DNA of 64,000 bases from Notospermus geniculatus (taxonomy: Eukaryota; Nemertea; Pilidiophora; Heteronemertea; Lineidae). Both the position numbers and the translations under genes were made by a program. The DNA is taken from NCBI GenBank assembly GCA_002633025.1, contig NMRB01001414.1, positions 95,466-159,465 on the forward strand, written 5' to 3'. The stretch's first letter is position 1; each line of letters starts with the position of its first letter. Positions 35,480 to 48,800 of this stretch are shown in pieces. Under the pieces are notes generated by a model, which was not told the DNA's origin, made no database searches, and saw only the letters and a list, made by a program, of their open reading frames with translations.

Positions 35480-36295
35480 TGGACTTCAATGACTGTTGGG
35501 TTATGCCACCTGGCGGCCATATTGGATGTCCGATCGGGCCAAAACTTCACATGCACATAAAGGTCATCTAGAAGGAGCCACATAGCACATTTGAGTGCTC
35601 TGGGTCAAGTTGTTCCTGAGTTATAGATGTAGCACATTTCATGATTTTCGGGTTACGCCACCTGGCGGCCATATTGGAAGTTTAATCAGGCCAAAATTTG
35701 ACGTGCTTGTAAAGGTCACCAAGAGAGAGGTAAATATCAAGTTTGAGCACTCTGGGTCAAGCCGTTCCTCAGTTATAGCACTTGGATGATTTTCAGGTTA
35801 CGCCACCTGGTGGCCATATTGGATGTCCGATCGGACCGAAACTCGGTAGTTTTGAAGGTACCCCTCCAATACATGTTTATGCAAGATATGAAGATGCTCG
35901 GTGAAATAATGAGGACCTGTGGCAGGTTCGTCACTTTTGTTGAACTTTGACCTCTGTGACCTTGAAAAGTAGGTCAAATCAAAAACCCGTTATATATGTT
36001 ATGTACGGTATCCTAATTAGATACACCTATGATAAAAATTTGGAGACGATCCAGTCATTAGTTCAGGAGTTATTGCACTTTTTGTGTTTTTGGTTTTGGC
36101 CACCTGGAGGCCAAGCCAAGAATCGAATCGGACCGAAACTTGGTGTCATAGGTCATCTGACCTGGGGGTATATATGTACCAAGTTTCAGATCGATAGCTC
36201 CAGCGGTTACGAAACGTGCCCTGCTAACGGACGACGGACGACGACGACGGACGACGGACACCGCAGGACGGTAAAAGCTCACGAGTGAGCTAATA
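35480..36295. repeat. Dispersed repeat with about 145-150-bp internal units
   Basis: CCACCTGGCGGCCATATTGG recurs near 35509, 35659 and 35803, with a relative near 36100. Each is followed by TCCGATCGGNCC-type and AGGTCA-type phrases. The right edge is a run of GACGACGG units, then CTCACGAGTGAGCTAAT. A related architecture brackets the gap at 38041-38526. I take it as an old repetitive element, not coding. Confidence 0.7.
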
Positions 36296-36299
36296 AAAA

Positions 36300-36835
36300 A
36301 ATTGCAATTTGTGGGTCTACAGTATTGAGAGGAATCACTACTTTACCAAGTAAGAAGATCGCTGTAGACAAAAGCAGCTATTCACATGATGTATATAGGC
36401 CTATCCATTAAGTACAGACAACTTATCTATTTCGAACGACGTATTTGCCAAATTTTTTTAACATTCTTGAAATTTGGTAAATCCATCTTCGAAAGAGTCA
36501 AAGTCATAAATATTGAATCACTTACACAAAGAATAATCAATCTCTTCCCCAGGGGTGATGCAGATTGGTATCATTGCAACGTACACATAAACTATGTACA
36601 CAGCTCAAGCAAAGCTTATAACAACTCCTGGGGACCAGGTTGACGAGTTTTGCCAATTCTTTGTGGCAAGAAGAGACACCTATTGACAAATAAAAAGATA
36701 ATAAAAACTGTCAGGCAATACCCATTTTTTTCTTCCAGCTGAAGGGGAAGGGTTTGGAGTCAGTGTACTGTAAGGGAAGGGGTTGAAATCAAAATAAAAC
36801 GTGAGGAAGAATAGACAGGTATCAATCCACCTTAC
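36300..36835. other. Sequence downstream of the last sure MEGF8 exon; no exon confirmed
   Basis: A good minus-strand acceptor (TTTTTATTTGTCAATAG, exon edge near 36693) is phase-compatible with MEGF8 exon 32. It would add about 44 residues and then a TGA. That peptide does not resemble the expected membrane-proximal region, so I do not add it to the model. Confidence 0.35.
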
Positions 36836-39800
36836 CTCCTTTTGATACATCAACAGTGATCCTTATATCCACGTTCAGGTACTTGGGTTGCACGGCATAG
36901 AAGACGGAATGGCCAAACGGCAACGGACTCGGGTTGTGGCAGTCTTTGTCCGTGAAGCAGTACTCCACCTCCACAGTCATCTGCCTGTAGCATTGATGTC
37001 CGCCCGTGGGTCGTCCGAGGAAATATTCCTTACAGTCGGAGCACTGGCTTTGCCAGCAGGGGCCGTTTTCGTCCTTGCAATGTGTCTCTGTATTGTTCTT
37101 GCAGTCGCAATGTTTGCCGTTTTTGGGGTCGCAGGTCTCGCTGTGGCCGTTACACTCACATCTGCAAAGGTTTTGGGACAGTGATTAGGATATCAGCTTA
37201 TTTTCTTCATCACTACCATTTGTCAGACAGGAATGCGTTCTACCGCCCCAGGAAGTACGGGAGAAAGCTCCGACTTCATATCTCAGGCCTATAGACCCCA
37301 TCGGTTATCCTACCCTCAACCGACTTTCATCAGGGATCCGACGCATTCCTAATATTGTAAGGGAAGAAACTTTTACAGAAAGCTTTTTTCTCAAGTTTCT
37401 GTTCAAGCTGTCCTATTATGAAGACTTACTTTCGGCAGGCCATAGTATGTGAAAAATCTTGCTGAGTGTCAACACGGAAGAAGCCGAGTTTACAATTCTC
37501 ACATTGGTTTCCTCTCGTGTTGTTAGCACACTCGTAGCAGACGGCTGTCTCTTTTGGACCGTGGAGAAGAAGTTTACTGACCTGGAAAGAAATCAAACAG
37601 GAATTCTCAACAAAGACGAACTGCATACCCCGTTTAAAAACTTTCCTGAGCTAGGGGAAACTTAATTGTGATGTCATTAGGACATATAACCCAAGTAATG
37701 GACATTCTGCGGTTGACGCCATTAAGACTCATCTCAATTTCTTGATTTCTTTGGAAGTCACAGCCAATTTCAGATCTGGCGAAAATGACGCGAATAACTA
37801 CCCTCTAAATTTCTTCATTCCCTTACCGGTACTCCCTGAGTGCAGTCACATTTGTGACCCATGACAGCAAAATAGTGCCAATGGCACTGTGCCCGCTTGG
37901 CTTGAAGCAGTATTATGTTATGTATCCTATTTACCCTTGATAGAAATTTGACGAAGATCCATCACTTTGTTAGGGAGAAACAAAAATTTTATGTTTTGAC
38001 TTTTGGCCCCCAAGTGGCAAAGTCAAGAATCAGATTTTGCNNNNNNNNNNNNNNNNNNNNNNNNNNNNNNNNNNNNNNNNNNNNNNNNNNNNNNNNNNNN
38101 NNNNNNNNNNNNNNNNNNNNNNNNNNNNNNNNNNNNNNNNNNNNNNNNNNNNNNNNNNNNNNNNNNNNNNNNNNNNNNNNNNNNNNNNNNNNNNNNNNNN
38201 NNNNNNNNNNNNNNNNNNNNNNNNNNNNNNNNNNNNNNNNNNNNNNNNNNNNNNNNNNNNNNNNNNNNNNNNNNNNNNNNNNNNNNNNNNNNNNNNNNNN
38301 NNNNNNNNNNNNNNNNNNNNNNNNNNNNNNNNNNNNNNNNNNNNNNNNNNNNNNNNNNNNNNNNNNNNNNNNNNNNNNNNNNNNNNNNNNNNNNNNNNNN
38401 NNNNNNNNNNNNNNNNNNNNNNNNNNNNNNNNNNNNNNNNNNNNNNNNNNNNNNNNNNNNNNNNNNNNNNNNNNNNNNNNNNNNNNNNNNNNNNNNNNNN
38501 NNNNNNNNNNNNNNNNNNNNNNNNNNAAAATAAAGGCGCTAGAGCGCTAACAAACCAAAGTTTACGGACGTACGGACGTACCGCCGTACGGACTAACGCA
38601 CGACAGACCACCACTCAATGACCCCAACCACAGCATAAGCCCTGCTGGGCCTTGTGGCCAAGCGGGCTAAAAATGAGTCAGAATGTGCACAGAGAAGAAG
38701 ACCCACGGTGAACCAACGGATTGCTGATTTCATGATTGTCTGCCCATTGTGAAATTTGACTTCGTCCATTTCTGTAATTCTTCTCTGGTGTCATCTTGGG
38801 TCTTCTTTCCGACACATTCTGACTCATTTTGCTGTCAAGGGTCACATATGTTTACAAGTGATGGCAGTCTAACTTACATTAGCAACACTTATTGGCGACC
38901 GGGTATGATCTATAATACTTTCATATTCACTCTCCTTCATACAGATAGATGTATGATTATTACAATACGTGAAACACGGCTGGCATTTACCACCATTGAT
39001 AGGATCGCCAACAAACAGAGGCTTGCATTCCGAACATCGTTTCCCCTGAAAAGAAAGAAGGGTCAGAATAATGATAAGGTCTACTTAACACTGGAAGAAA
39101 AACACACATAAAGGATGTGACAGAAAGGGTGATTCTCAGAACGCAGCTTTTCTCCGGCCACTCCAGTTTCCTCCTGCTGTACATAATTCACCCATTGTTG
39201 TCTATAGAATTAGTAACGCCATAGGTGACCCGTCACCACAAAACCAGTACTAAGTCGCTCTGAAGCTGGCAGGTTGAGACCAACGTTTTGTCAATTTCAG
39301 TAGGCCTAGGCTTATTGTCTGCTGTGACGGGTCACATATTAGATGCTCGGCTCCGGATTCACTCTTTCACAAATGAAGAAAATGTGTACATGTACCTGTG
39401 TGTTGTTCATACACTGGAGGCAGACATCCCTCTGTTCGACACTCAGACAGTCACTGTGGCCGTTACAGTCGCACTTCGTGGAGCAATTATGCCCGACGTA
39501 ACCAAAGTGACACCGGCAGACATTTGGTTGGACGCAAGTTCCATGTTGGCCACAACCTTGCTTGCACACTGGCAGACATTTCTTGGTGCTGCAAGAGAAG
39601 TTGAAATCACTGTGAACCTAAGTCCTGTAAGACGAGGAGCTACAGTGGTCTAGTGGTTCTGGACTATGGCTAGCGGCCATGAGGTCCCTAGTTTGAATCC
39701 TACTCTGGGCAAGCCTTTGCCAACCTTGCCCCACTCCACCGCAGAGGTACACCATGGAACATGGCCAAACCGTGGCAACCTCAAGGATGATGCAAGCAAA

Positions 39801-42800
39801 AATACTTACTTTTCATCCCTCCTGTACCCCACTTTACAGGTACAATTAAAGCCAACCAGGATATCAACACAATCTTCATTCCCATCGCAAGTGTGGTGGT
39901 TGTTCTCGCATTCATTTTCTGGCGGGCATTGAGCAAAGGCCCACGTGATCTGGACACTTCGGGCATCGATGAGTAGGTGGGAAAGAAGTTCTGAAACAGA
40001 ACGAAGTACAGTGCACTCTCGATTTTACGAACTCCCGGATATTACGAACCCAACCTCTGACTCCCAAAATTTCCTGACATGTATGTAAATCCTCGCTATT
40101 TCGAACTCCGCGTTAGTATCAACTGAACCCTTGGACCCCGAAGGGTTCATAATATCGAGGGGGACTGTACCAGTTACAGAAGCATTGCTTGGGAAAATTG
40201 CGAAGAACCGTGCAAAATGGCAGCTGAAACGTATTTCAGGTACATTTCAGAGTTACATTTTAAACTTAGACAAAAATACGAGGTTGTTTTCAAAAGTTTC
40301 ACCCAAACTCACCGGTCAGAGGTTCATCTCGTCCAAGTCGGACATCACCCGTCTTGCAGCTTCCATGAATCGGCCGATACAGACCGCCTTCCATACAAAT
40401 CCCAACGCCGTCTCTACCTCCAAAGGAGCACCACCCACAGCCAGCGGAGGCGAGGCACTGTGAACACTGTTTATAGACACTGCACCTGCTGGGGTAACTT
40501 CGTAAATGGAAAACTATGTGACCGCATCGACCGTTTGTGCAGTGCATTGGAAGATAAGCTGGTGGCATGCACTGAAATAAAGAACGCAGAAAAATAAACC
40601 TATTCTAAACTTCTGTATACGGTGGAACCAGTACATGGGCTGTCAGAGTGGCACAATGCGTGTCAATGGAAACAGTGGCGGATCCAGGATTTAGGAAAAG
40701 AGGGGGTGCCCTGTGCTAGGAACATTGAAATCTGCACCAAATTCCACAATTTCACAGTCGACTTTACAGATTTGTAGGCGAAAAGGGGAGGCGCGCGCCT
40801 GGTGCGCCCCCCTCTGGATCCGCGCCTGGGAAACATCAGTGCCTGTTACCTCTGAGATCTTGTCAGTTGATGGTTGTTGCTATAACAGAATTTTATTCCA
40901 GAAATGACATGAATAGTTACAAACCTCGCCCAAAGTTTTGCTCCAATAGCATTTCTGGAAACCACCTTCACTCCCGAACGATGCCAAACACGTGGACCAG
41001 TTAGTGTAGCGGTAACATCTCTTCGGACATGGGTCTGGCGGCATCGACTGAATCGTTGCAATCTTCTTCTTACTGATCTTACGAAGATTTTCGGTGACAC
41101 AGTTCCAATCGAATGTCGGTGTGGCATGAACGGATCGGCTGACCTCCCCTGAAAATAAACATATCAAGTGTTATGATTGTTCCTGCGTAAACACACAACT
41201 CTCAAAACCACAAACTGGGTCAATGGGCACTCCCCAATGACAGAGAGTCACCTGTAGCTAGTACCAGGTATCATAAGAGAAAATCAGAGACTATGGTTAG
41301 GAAACAGGACTGCCTACATCAATCAGGCCAAACTTACCAGCTCTTTTGAACTGCCGTGACCACATGCAACCCCGGCTGCCACATTTCTCACAATCCGCAG
41401 CCTGGCACATCTGCGCCCAACAGCTGCTCGCGTTGGTGAAGTTGCGTTGCTCACGCTCGCATGGATTCAAGTGGCTACAGTTGCCTTTGGTTGGAATGCA
41501 TTTTCCCTCTGCACAGTTGGTGCACCATTTACATACCTGGAACACAAAATATGATTGACAGGAACGCCTCAATCAATCAATGAATCAATTAATCAATCAA
41601 CCAATCAGACTTGAATTCTTCAGGGAACTTGACAAAATATACGAACCCTCTTTGCATTTCTGTACATCGGCCAAATCGCCAGGCAATCGGTGCAGTTCTT
41701 ATGCATGTTGCAGTCTCGCGTTTCTAACTTGTGAGCGTTGCACTCGTTACCAAGTTTCACTGGGTAGAAATAGGCCTTGGGATCGTTGGCGCATGGGCTG
41801 AAAAACGAAATGAATTTTGTCACAATAACCACCTATTTTTAGTTTTAGTGATTTTCATATTACCTGCACTTATTCTTAACCCTGTTTGCCACAAACCAAA
41901 AAGAGTATTAGATACTCTATGTGAGTATGTGATACTCACCTCTCCTCAGACTGTTTCGAAGATGAGTAACAGAACGTGAAATTGTTTCCAGATGCGTCGG
42001 TCTTCATACAAGCTGTACAACCGAACGTTTCCAAGCAGACGTCCAGATTCTCAATCATCTGACAGACGTCTGACGGCAGATGCAACTTCACGAGCGATCC
42101 ATGCGGAATTCCATTATAACCTCCGAATATGTAGATCTCCGTCGGGGTAGCCTGGACTGCTTGACCAATCACAGCAGGCGGCCCTTCTCCGTGGACTTTA
42201 AACGGCGTGTAGTCACCACCTTTCTTCAAGTCTATCCACTGGTTGCATTTATAATCGTAGGCCATCATGTCGGCCTTGAAGCTCTCCATCGCAGACCTGC
42301 CTCCGATAACGACCATATGGTCAACAGTAGTGGCTGCAGCGTGGAAAAAACTTGGCCGGGGCTGAAAATAGTGGAATCAAATGTGAAAATGAAAGACTTG
42401 GCCTGAGCAGACAAACTCCTAGGACTCAAACCAGATGAGGAAGGGAAACATATCCTCTGTAGCATAAATACTTCAAACTTACCATAGTCCCAGCAGATGG
42501 TAGCAGTCTACTCCAAGTCAAATCATTGAAGTCCAACGCGTACAGAAAATTTGACGCGATAGTTTTTTCAATGTGGTACAAGTATCCGCCGTACACGTAC
42601 AGTGAGTTGCTCTTCTTGTGGTAAACTGCAGAATGGCCATAGACACCTGAAAATAGGAAACAATTTACTCAACCCAATTCCTTTATACTTCATACCAGAA
42701 ACAAATTGCTCAAGATAGTGCTGAGGACTGTGGACAAAATTGGGCAAATTTACATCCGAGACAAAATTGGGCAAATTTACGTCCGAGACAAAATTGGCCA

Positions 42801-45800
42801 AATTTACGTCCGAGATAAAATTGAGCAAATTTACGTCCGATTTCATTACTGCATACCAGTAGGGATGGCTCCATTGGTGTTAAGGACTTTCCACTCATTG
42901 GTCGATTTACTTGTGTCGTACTTATAGATCTTATCCGAGAAATAGTCAGTCGTGGTGAAGCCGCCAAAAATGATCAAGTTTGTGTCGTCGATCAAAGTCA
43001 TTGTGTGGCCTGCTCTGGGGAGAACGGAAGTTGGAGACTGAAATTAAACAAAGATGAAAATTACCGGAGATGCTGAGGAGTGTTGTTAGGCCGTCACTGG
43101 AAAGCATCCGTGAGGTTGAGTCCTGAGGGGTGGTGGTCCGTAATTGGTGTATCCAGTGCAACTCCCCGCGAAAGCAACAGGCTGCTCACAGGCTACAATA
43201 TACCATAAAATAACCATAAAAGTGGTTCCTTACCTGAACGGCAGTCCACCGCATGTGTTCCGGGCTGTATTTCCACATGTAATTCAATCTGGTATCCGCG
43301 GGGTCTGTCATATTATCCATGTGACCACCAAACATGAAGAGGTATTTGATGATGCTGACACAGGCTGCAGCATGGAAGTACCTGAAAGTGACACGGAAAA
43401 GAAATTATACGGTGGGACCACCCCTTTAAGTACGGCTTTTAGTCCCATCTGACGGACCCTCAATCCATATTTCAGTTTTTGTTTCACAATTTTTTGTACA
43501 TGCCTTCACCCGGAGTCAAACTCATGCCAACCCATTGTACTGTTTGGTAGTAAAGCACGCTGACCACTCAACCATCGGGCTTAGACTTCAAAATTTAGAG
43601 TCAAAATTTATGATTAGATTTCCTTACCTGGGTTTGGGATTATCAGTGGAATGTGGAACCACCTCCATCCAACGATTCGCCGACTTGTAATACTCCCACA
43701 TATCGTTCAGCATCCCACGCGTGACCGAGTACCCGCCAAAGAGGTAGAAAGTTTCACCATCACATGACACGAATGAGTGTCCCATACGCGCTGGCGGGAG
43801 TGCCAAGGAATTCATCGGGTTAACGCGGTTTGGATCGATAAGAGTGTTGAAGACGCCTGAGTTGTTTAGGGTCTCATTGCATGCTTTGCCACCATAGCCG
43901 TTATGACAGACGCACAGACCTTTGACCTAGTGGTGGGAAAGACAACAATTATTGGCAAATTCTTAGGAATAGATATTTTGGAAATGAAGGCTACTCCATG
44001 GGTGTTATCGGCAGCTTTTTTGATCACCCACAGTTGAAGGGAACTTCATCCAACTCAAACTTGTGTCACTCTTACAATTGTGCCAGATGAATCCACTGAA
44101 GTTCAAAGACCGGAAGGAGCTAGGACTACAAAAATACTTACCGAGTCGCAATATCCATGGCCGTCTACATGAGAACAGTTGAGAGGGCACAACTCCTGAT
44201 CACACGCAACTCCTCTGAATCCTGAGCGACAGACACAGTGACCTCCTTGACAGACACGGTTTCCGAAGCAACTTGACGGGCAGCTATGAACCGTGTAGAT
44301 GGCGTTGAAGCCTCCGATGACAGTATCGGGCATCCCTGAAAAAGGGTACATAGTTTGCATGAATAGTTTAATTTTGGCTGTCAATTGGCCGGCAACTTAG
44401 GGGAGGAATTTTTGCATTGCGCGTTTTGGGAAAATGAGAATGCTCACACTCACACAAAGAGGCCAAAATATGACAGGACTTTGTGAGAGTTTTTTTCTAA
44501 TTGGATGAGAACGAACACAAAGATTTATTTACCAGTAAGGTCTGCCTCGAAGTAAACAGTTAGGTAGCCAGTCTTTGCTTCCACTGATAAAGGTGCAGCG
44601 AGTCCTTTCCCACAGAAGGCACCCAGCAGATTGGGTTTGTCCTCCGGTCGTCCGGAAGCCAGGGCTGGTATGCCATCATAGACATACACATAATGCTGAA
44701 ATACATAAATACGTTTAATTGATTCATTCCAGGTGCAGATCCAGAGAGGGCGCCCCAGGCACGCACCTCCCTTTTGGCCAACATGTAAAACTGACCGCAA
44801 AATTCTGGAATTTGGAGCAAATCTTGAAATTCACCACAGATTTCAATGATCCCAGCACAGGGCCCCCTTTTTCCCAAATCCTGGATCCACCCTTGCATGC
44901 AACATGGATTCTCAAAACCGAAATTTCTCCAACCAAAGTACATGACAAAAGTCCTACCTTAGAACACTGCAAGTAAATATTTGTCTCCATTGTAAAAGTA
45001 ATGATAGGTGTGTTGAGGGAACTCTCTGTAGAGTTCAGGTCGGGGAAGACCGTGATGACCCAGAGGCAGAACACGTGGGATTTATTCGTCATCCCCTTCC
45101 CTGCGTAAGTTCCCAAGGCACTCGATTTTGCACTGACGATCAAATTACGACCTTCACATTTCAGGTAGCACTTTCCGCCATTCCTGAAATACAGGATGAA
45201 ATAGAAATTTACCGGTAGTCCAGTTGCTAAGGCAACAACACAACCCTTTAATTGCCAATATACAGTCCTCCCTCGCTATTACGTACCTCGATTTAACGAT
45301 CTCCCGGATATTACGAACCCAACGTGTGGCTCCCAAAATTTCACGGCATGTGTGTATTTTGGTGTGTATTTTGGTCAGCCGTGAGACCCAATTCCTCACC
45401 GAGATCAGTTACGTTGTGTAAAATACAAACCAAATTATCCAAGCTTGGGTTTCAAGCCTCAGCTGAATGACTGACTGGACCAGTGCAATAAATGTTTTAA
45501 TGATTTTTTAGCTTCAAACTGTGATTTTAGCAATTTCAGCATATGTGTTTTAAATGTGTACCAGATTTCTTCATGCTTGATGACGGCAGCCTACTCAGTG
45601 TGGTCATCATGCCCCCACGGACGAATCCTCGCTATTACGAACTCCTCGTTATTACGAACTTACCCCTTGGACCCCGAGGGGTTCGTAATAGCGAGGGAGG
45701 ACTGTACAAGCGTTCCCACCTTCATTGTTACAATTTTGTCAATCTTCTGATAATCTCACCTGATTCTGGTCATTGTGAGAGGACATGCTGCTTCAACTTC

Positions 45801-48800
45801 ACCATGACGAGATGAACTTACCTTGGGTCGCCATAGTAACCACGTTTACATCTTTCACAGTTGGTCCCCTCGGTGTTGTCCTGACAGAAGCAGACGCCAG
45901 ACGTAATGTTACAAACTCCTGAGGAATCAATCCCGTGGCCGTTACAGTTACATTTTGTACAACCTGGAATTGAAATTTAAAGGATGATAAAATGGGATTC
46001 CAGTTATCCAACTTGTCTGACTTTTCTACCAATGAACAAAATTCCTTTAACTTTTATTTCAAAACTCACCTCGGGATGTTGTCGCATTGCCATAACTTCC
46101 CAGCTGACAGTTCTCGCAGTGAGCCCCGACCGTCCAATGCTGACACTTGTCACATTTTCCGATCCCTTCAAAGCACGTGCTGTGATTGTTACAGCCACAG
46201 TTTGATTCGCATTCATCGCCGGTCCACCCTATGTCGCATTGGCACACATAGTCAGGTGGGCCTGAGCAATGGCCATGTTTACAATTGTAGTAACACCTGA
46301 AAACGAATCCATCACAAAATTATGGGGACATTTTCACACTTTGAGAAAAGTGGAGGATAACTTATTATTTCATTCAAGTTGTAAGGAACCAGCAACAATC
46401 CAAGGTCCACTGAGAACCAACCTGCATGACAAAACACACGTGGAGCAGCACCTTTACTGGAGATACTTACGTTTTGTTGCAAACCTCCCTGCCGTTCCCC
46501 GTAAATCCACGGTTACATTCGCATGTGTAGGAATCAAACGTGTTATGACAAGTAGCATTCTGATGACAGTTATCGAGTCCTAACAGACATTCCTCAACAT
46601 CTGGGCAGATCCCGTACGACCAGTCGGCAGCACCTGTCATATTGTGGACTTCATCAATCAGGGATGGGCAGCTTCCGTTGTTGAAAGGACCTGGAAAGAA
46701 TGATTATCACGTTGACATCTTTCTCAAGCATGCATTCCTTAAAGTATCAATTGTGATAAGTGGGATGTTGGTCAATTAAAGTAACAGGTGTATCCTATGC
46801 TACAAAGTACAGAGTATTGTACAGGAAGGCTGTTACTTCAATTGGCTGTGTTCCCTCTCATCAGTGGGATGTTGGCCAATTGAAGTAAGAGTTCTATCCT
46901 ATGCTACAAAGTACAGAGCATTGTATAGGAAGGCTGTTCCTTCAATAGAGCGTGCTCCCACTGATCAGTAGTGGAGACATTGCCCTTTTACATTGCAAAT
47001 GAACAGAGATCAACAAAATGATCCATAACTACGAACTTACCTGTGAAATCACCCTCCACACATCTACCAATCGTAGGATTGTACGAATTTCCACACCAGC
47101 CACACTGGAAATCTTCCAAGCATGACTTGCACTTCGTATGCTGTGCACACTCCGTGCATTTCTTAGCACTCATACTGTCGACCCACTCGGCGCACTGGCC
47201 GTAAACGTGACGTGTGATGTACTGGGAGAACGCAAAGCAAGTTCTGGTCTTCTCGCACCAGGCGCACTCCGGGGTGCTCATGCAGCTGGTGCAGTTAGTT
47301 CGGCTGAAAATACAACGGTGAGGCGATCGTTGAACTTTTTCTGAGACAAATTATTGGTATTGACAGCCAGGCAAGGCGAAAAAGAGACATTTTGAGCAAA
47401 TATTCGAAAGATTCAGAACAATATATTGGACTTACAGGACACAGGAGAGTGGACACATCTCGGCTGAGAGGACAGCATCCCCAGGGTAACGCCCCCGTCG
47501 TGTGCACCTGGCATCGACAACCAACCACTCACAGAGAGGATTCTGTAATAGAAATTATAATAAACAAGAAGTCAATCTCCAGAATTCACGAATTTTCGAC
47601 CCCAACCGGGGTCTTTTTCAAGTGGAACTTTACAATCTGAAACTCTAGAAAAGTCTTTTCTAGAGTTTCAGATTGTAAAGTTCCACTTGAAAAAGACCCC
47701 GGTTGGGGTCGAAAATTCGTGAATTCTGGAGATTGACTTCTTGTTTATTATCATTTAGTGTGTCAATTTTGTGCTTTTTGTACCTTGTAATAGAAATTAG
47801 GTGTCCAAGTAATGACTGTGATAGAAGCGCAACACTCCTTGAGAGAGTACAGGTTTTCACTTCTTTTCTCCTGTTTTGCTCATGTTTTCTACAGAGCTAA
47901 TGCCATATTTGTGACCCGATCTGGGAAAACCAGGCATAAGTCTCCCATGAGGAAATGGTTAATGATTACCCCAGCAAAGGCTGAAATCAATTCAGCTGTT
48001 ACAGTAACAAAGATGAGAGAGACTATTCTTCAGCAATAAATTGATGACCTAACAGGGTAGTCAACGGCCTTGTCACATGCTGGAGACTTGTGCCTGGTTT
48101 CCCTAGACTGGGTCACATTTGGCAATCTGCTCTTATTTCAGTGTTTAACTGAAGTAAGTTTTTATCCAGAAACTACTTTAGTCAATATAAGAAAGAATGT
48201 ATGGCATGCTGCATCACAGGTCTAGAGGAGGGTTCTGAATACTCACCTTAGTGCAAACGTCGCAACTGACCAGATCGTTACAGACCGGGCAGTCAGCAGA
48301 TGTCGTGATCAGGTAGGTGTCAGGGTTGCTTGTCCCGCAGCTGGATGCTGGCAGATCTGTGCTTGTCTTCTTCAGGCATTTGTTACTGGAGGGACACCAG
48401 CCGCAGGATGTGTCTGTCATGCACGCCATACAGTTGGTGTAATTCTTACAGTAGCCCGAGTTGTAGGGTTCAAGGAATTCGGCAGATATTGGCTGAAATG
48501 GAACAAAGATTTTAGAGTCTACAACAAGAAGGAATTCATTCGACAACAGCAATGCTGAGTGTGGCATATGCACCCACGCGTATGTTCGGCCACTTTCAAG
48601 ATGGCGACTCTGGTGGCCATATTGAAAATCAGCACATGCCCATTTTTTGAAAGGAACCATCCTCTGGTCTCCCCTAACATGCTCGCCAAAATATCACCTT
48701 GATCAGAATACCTTTTTCTCAGAAATCGATGAAAACCAACATCAAGATGGCGGCTCTGGCAGCCATATTGAAATCGGAACAAGCCCATTTTCATCCGTGA

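Noticed and set aside
36560-36693. Phase-compatible extra MEGF8 exon ending in TGA
   Set aside because: The splice site is good, but the peptide does not resemble MEGF8's membrane-proximal region. Reported only as a possibility.
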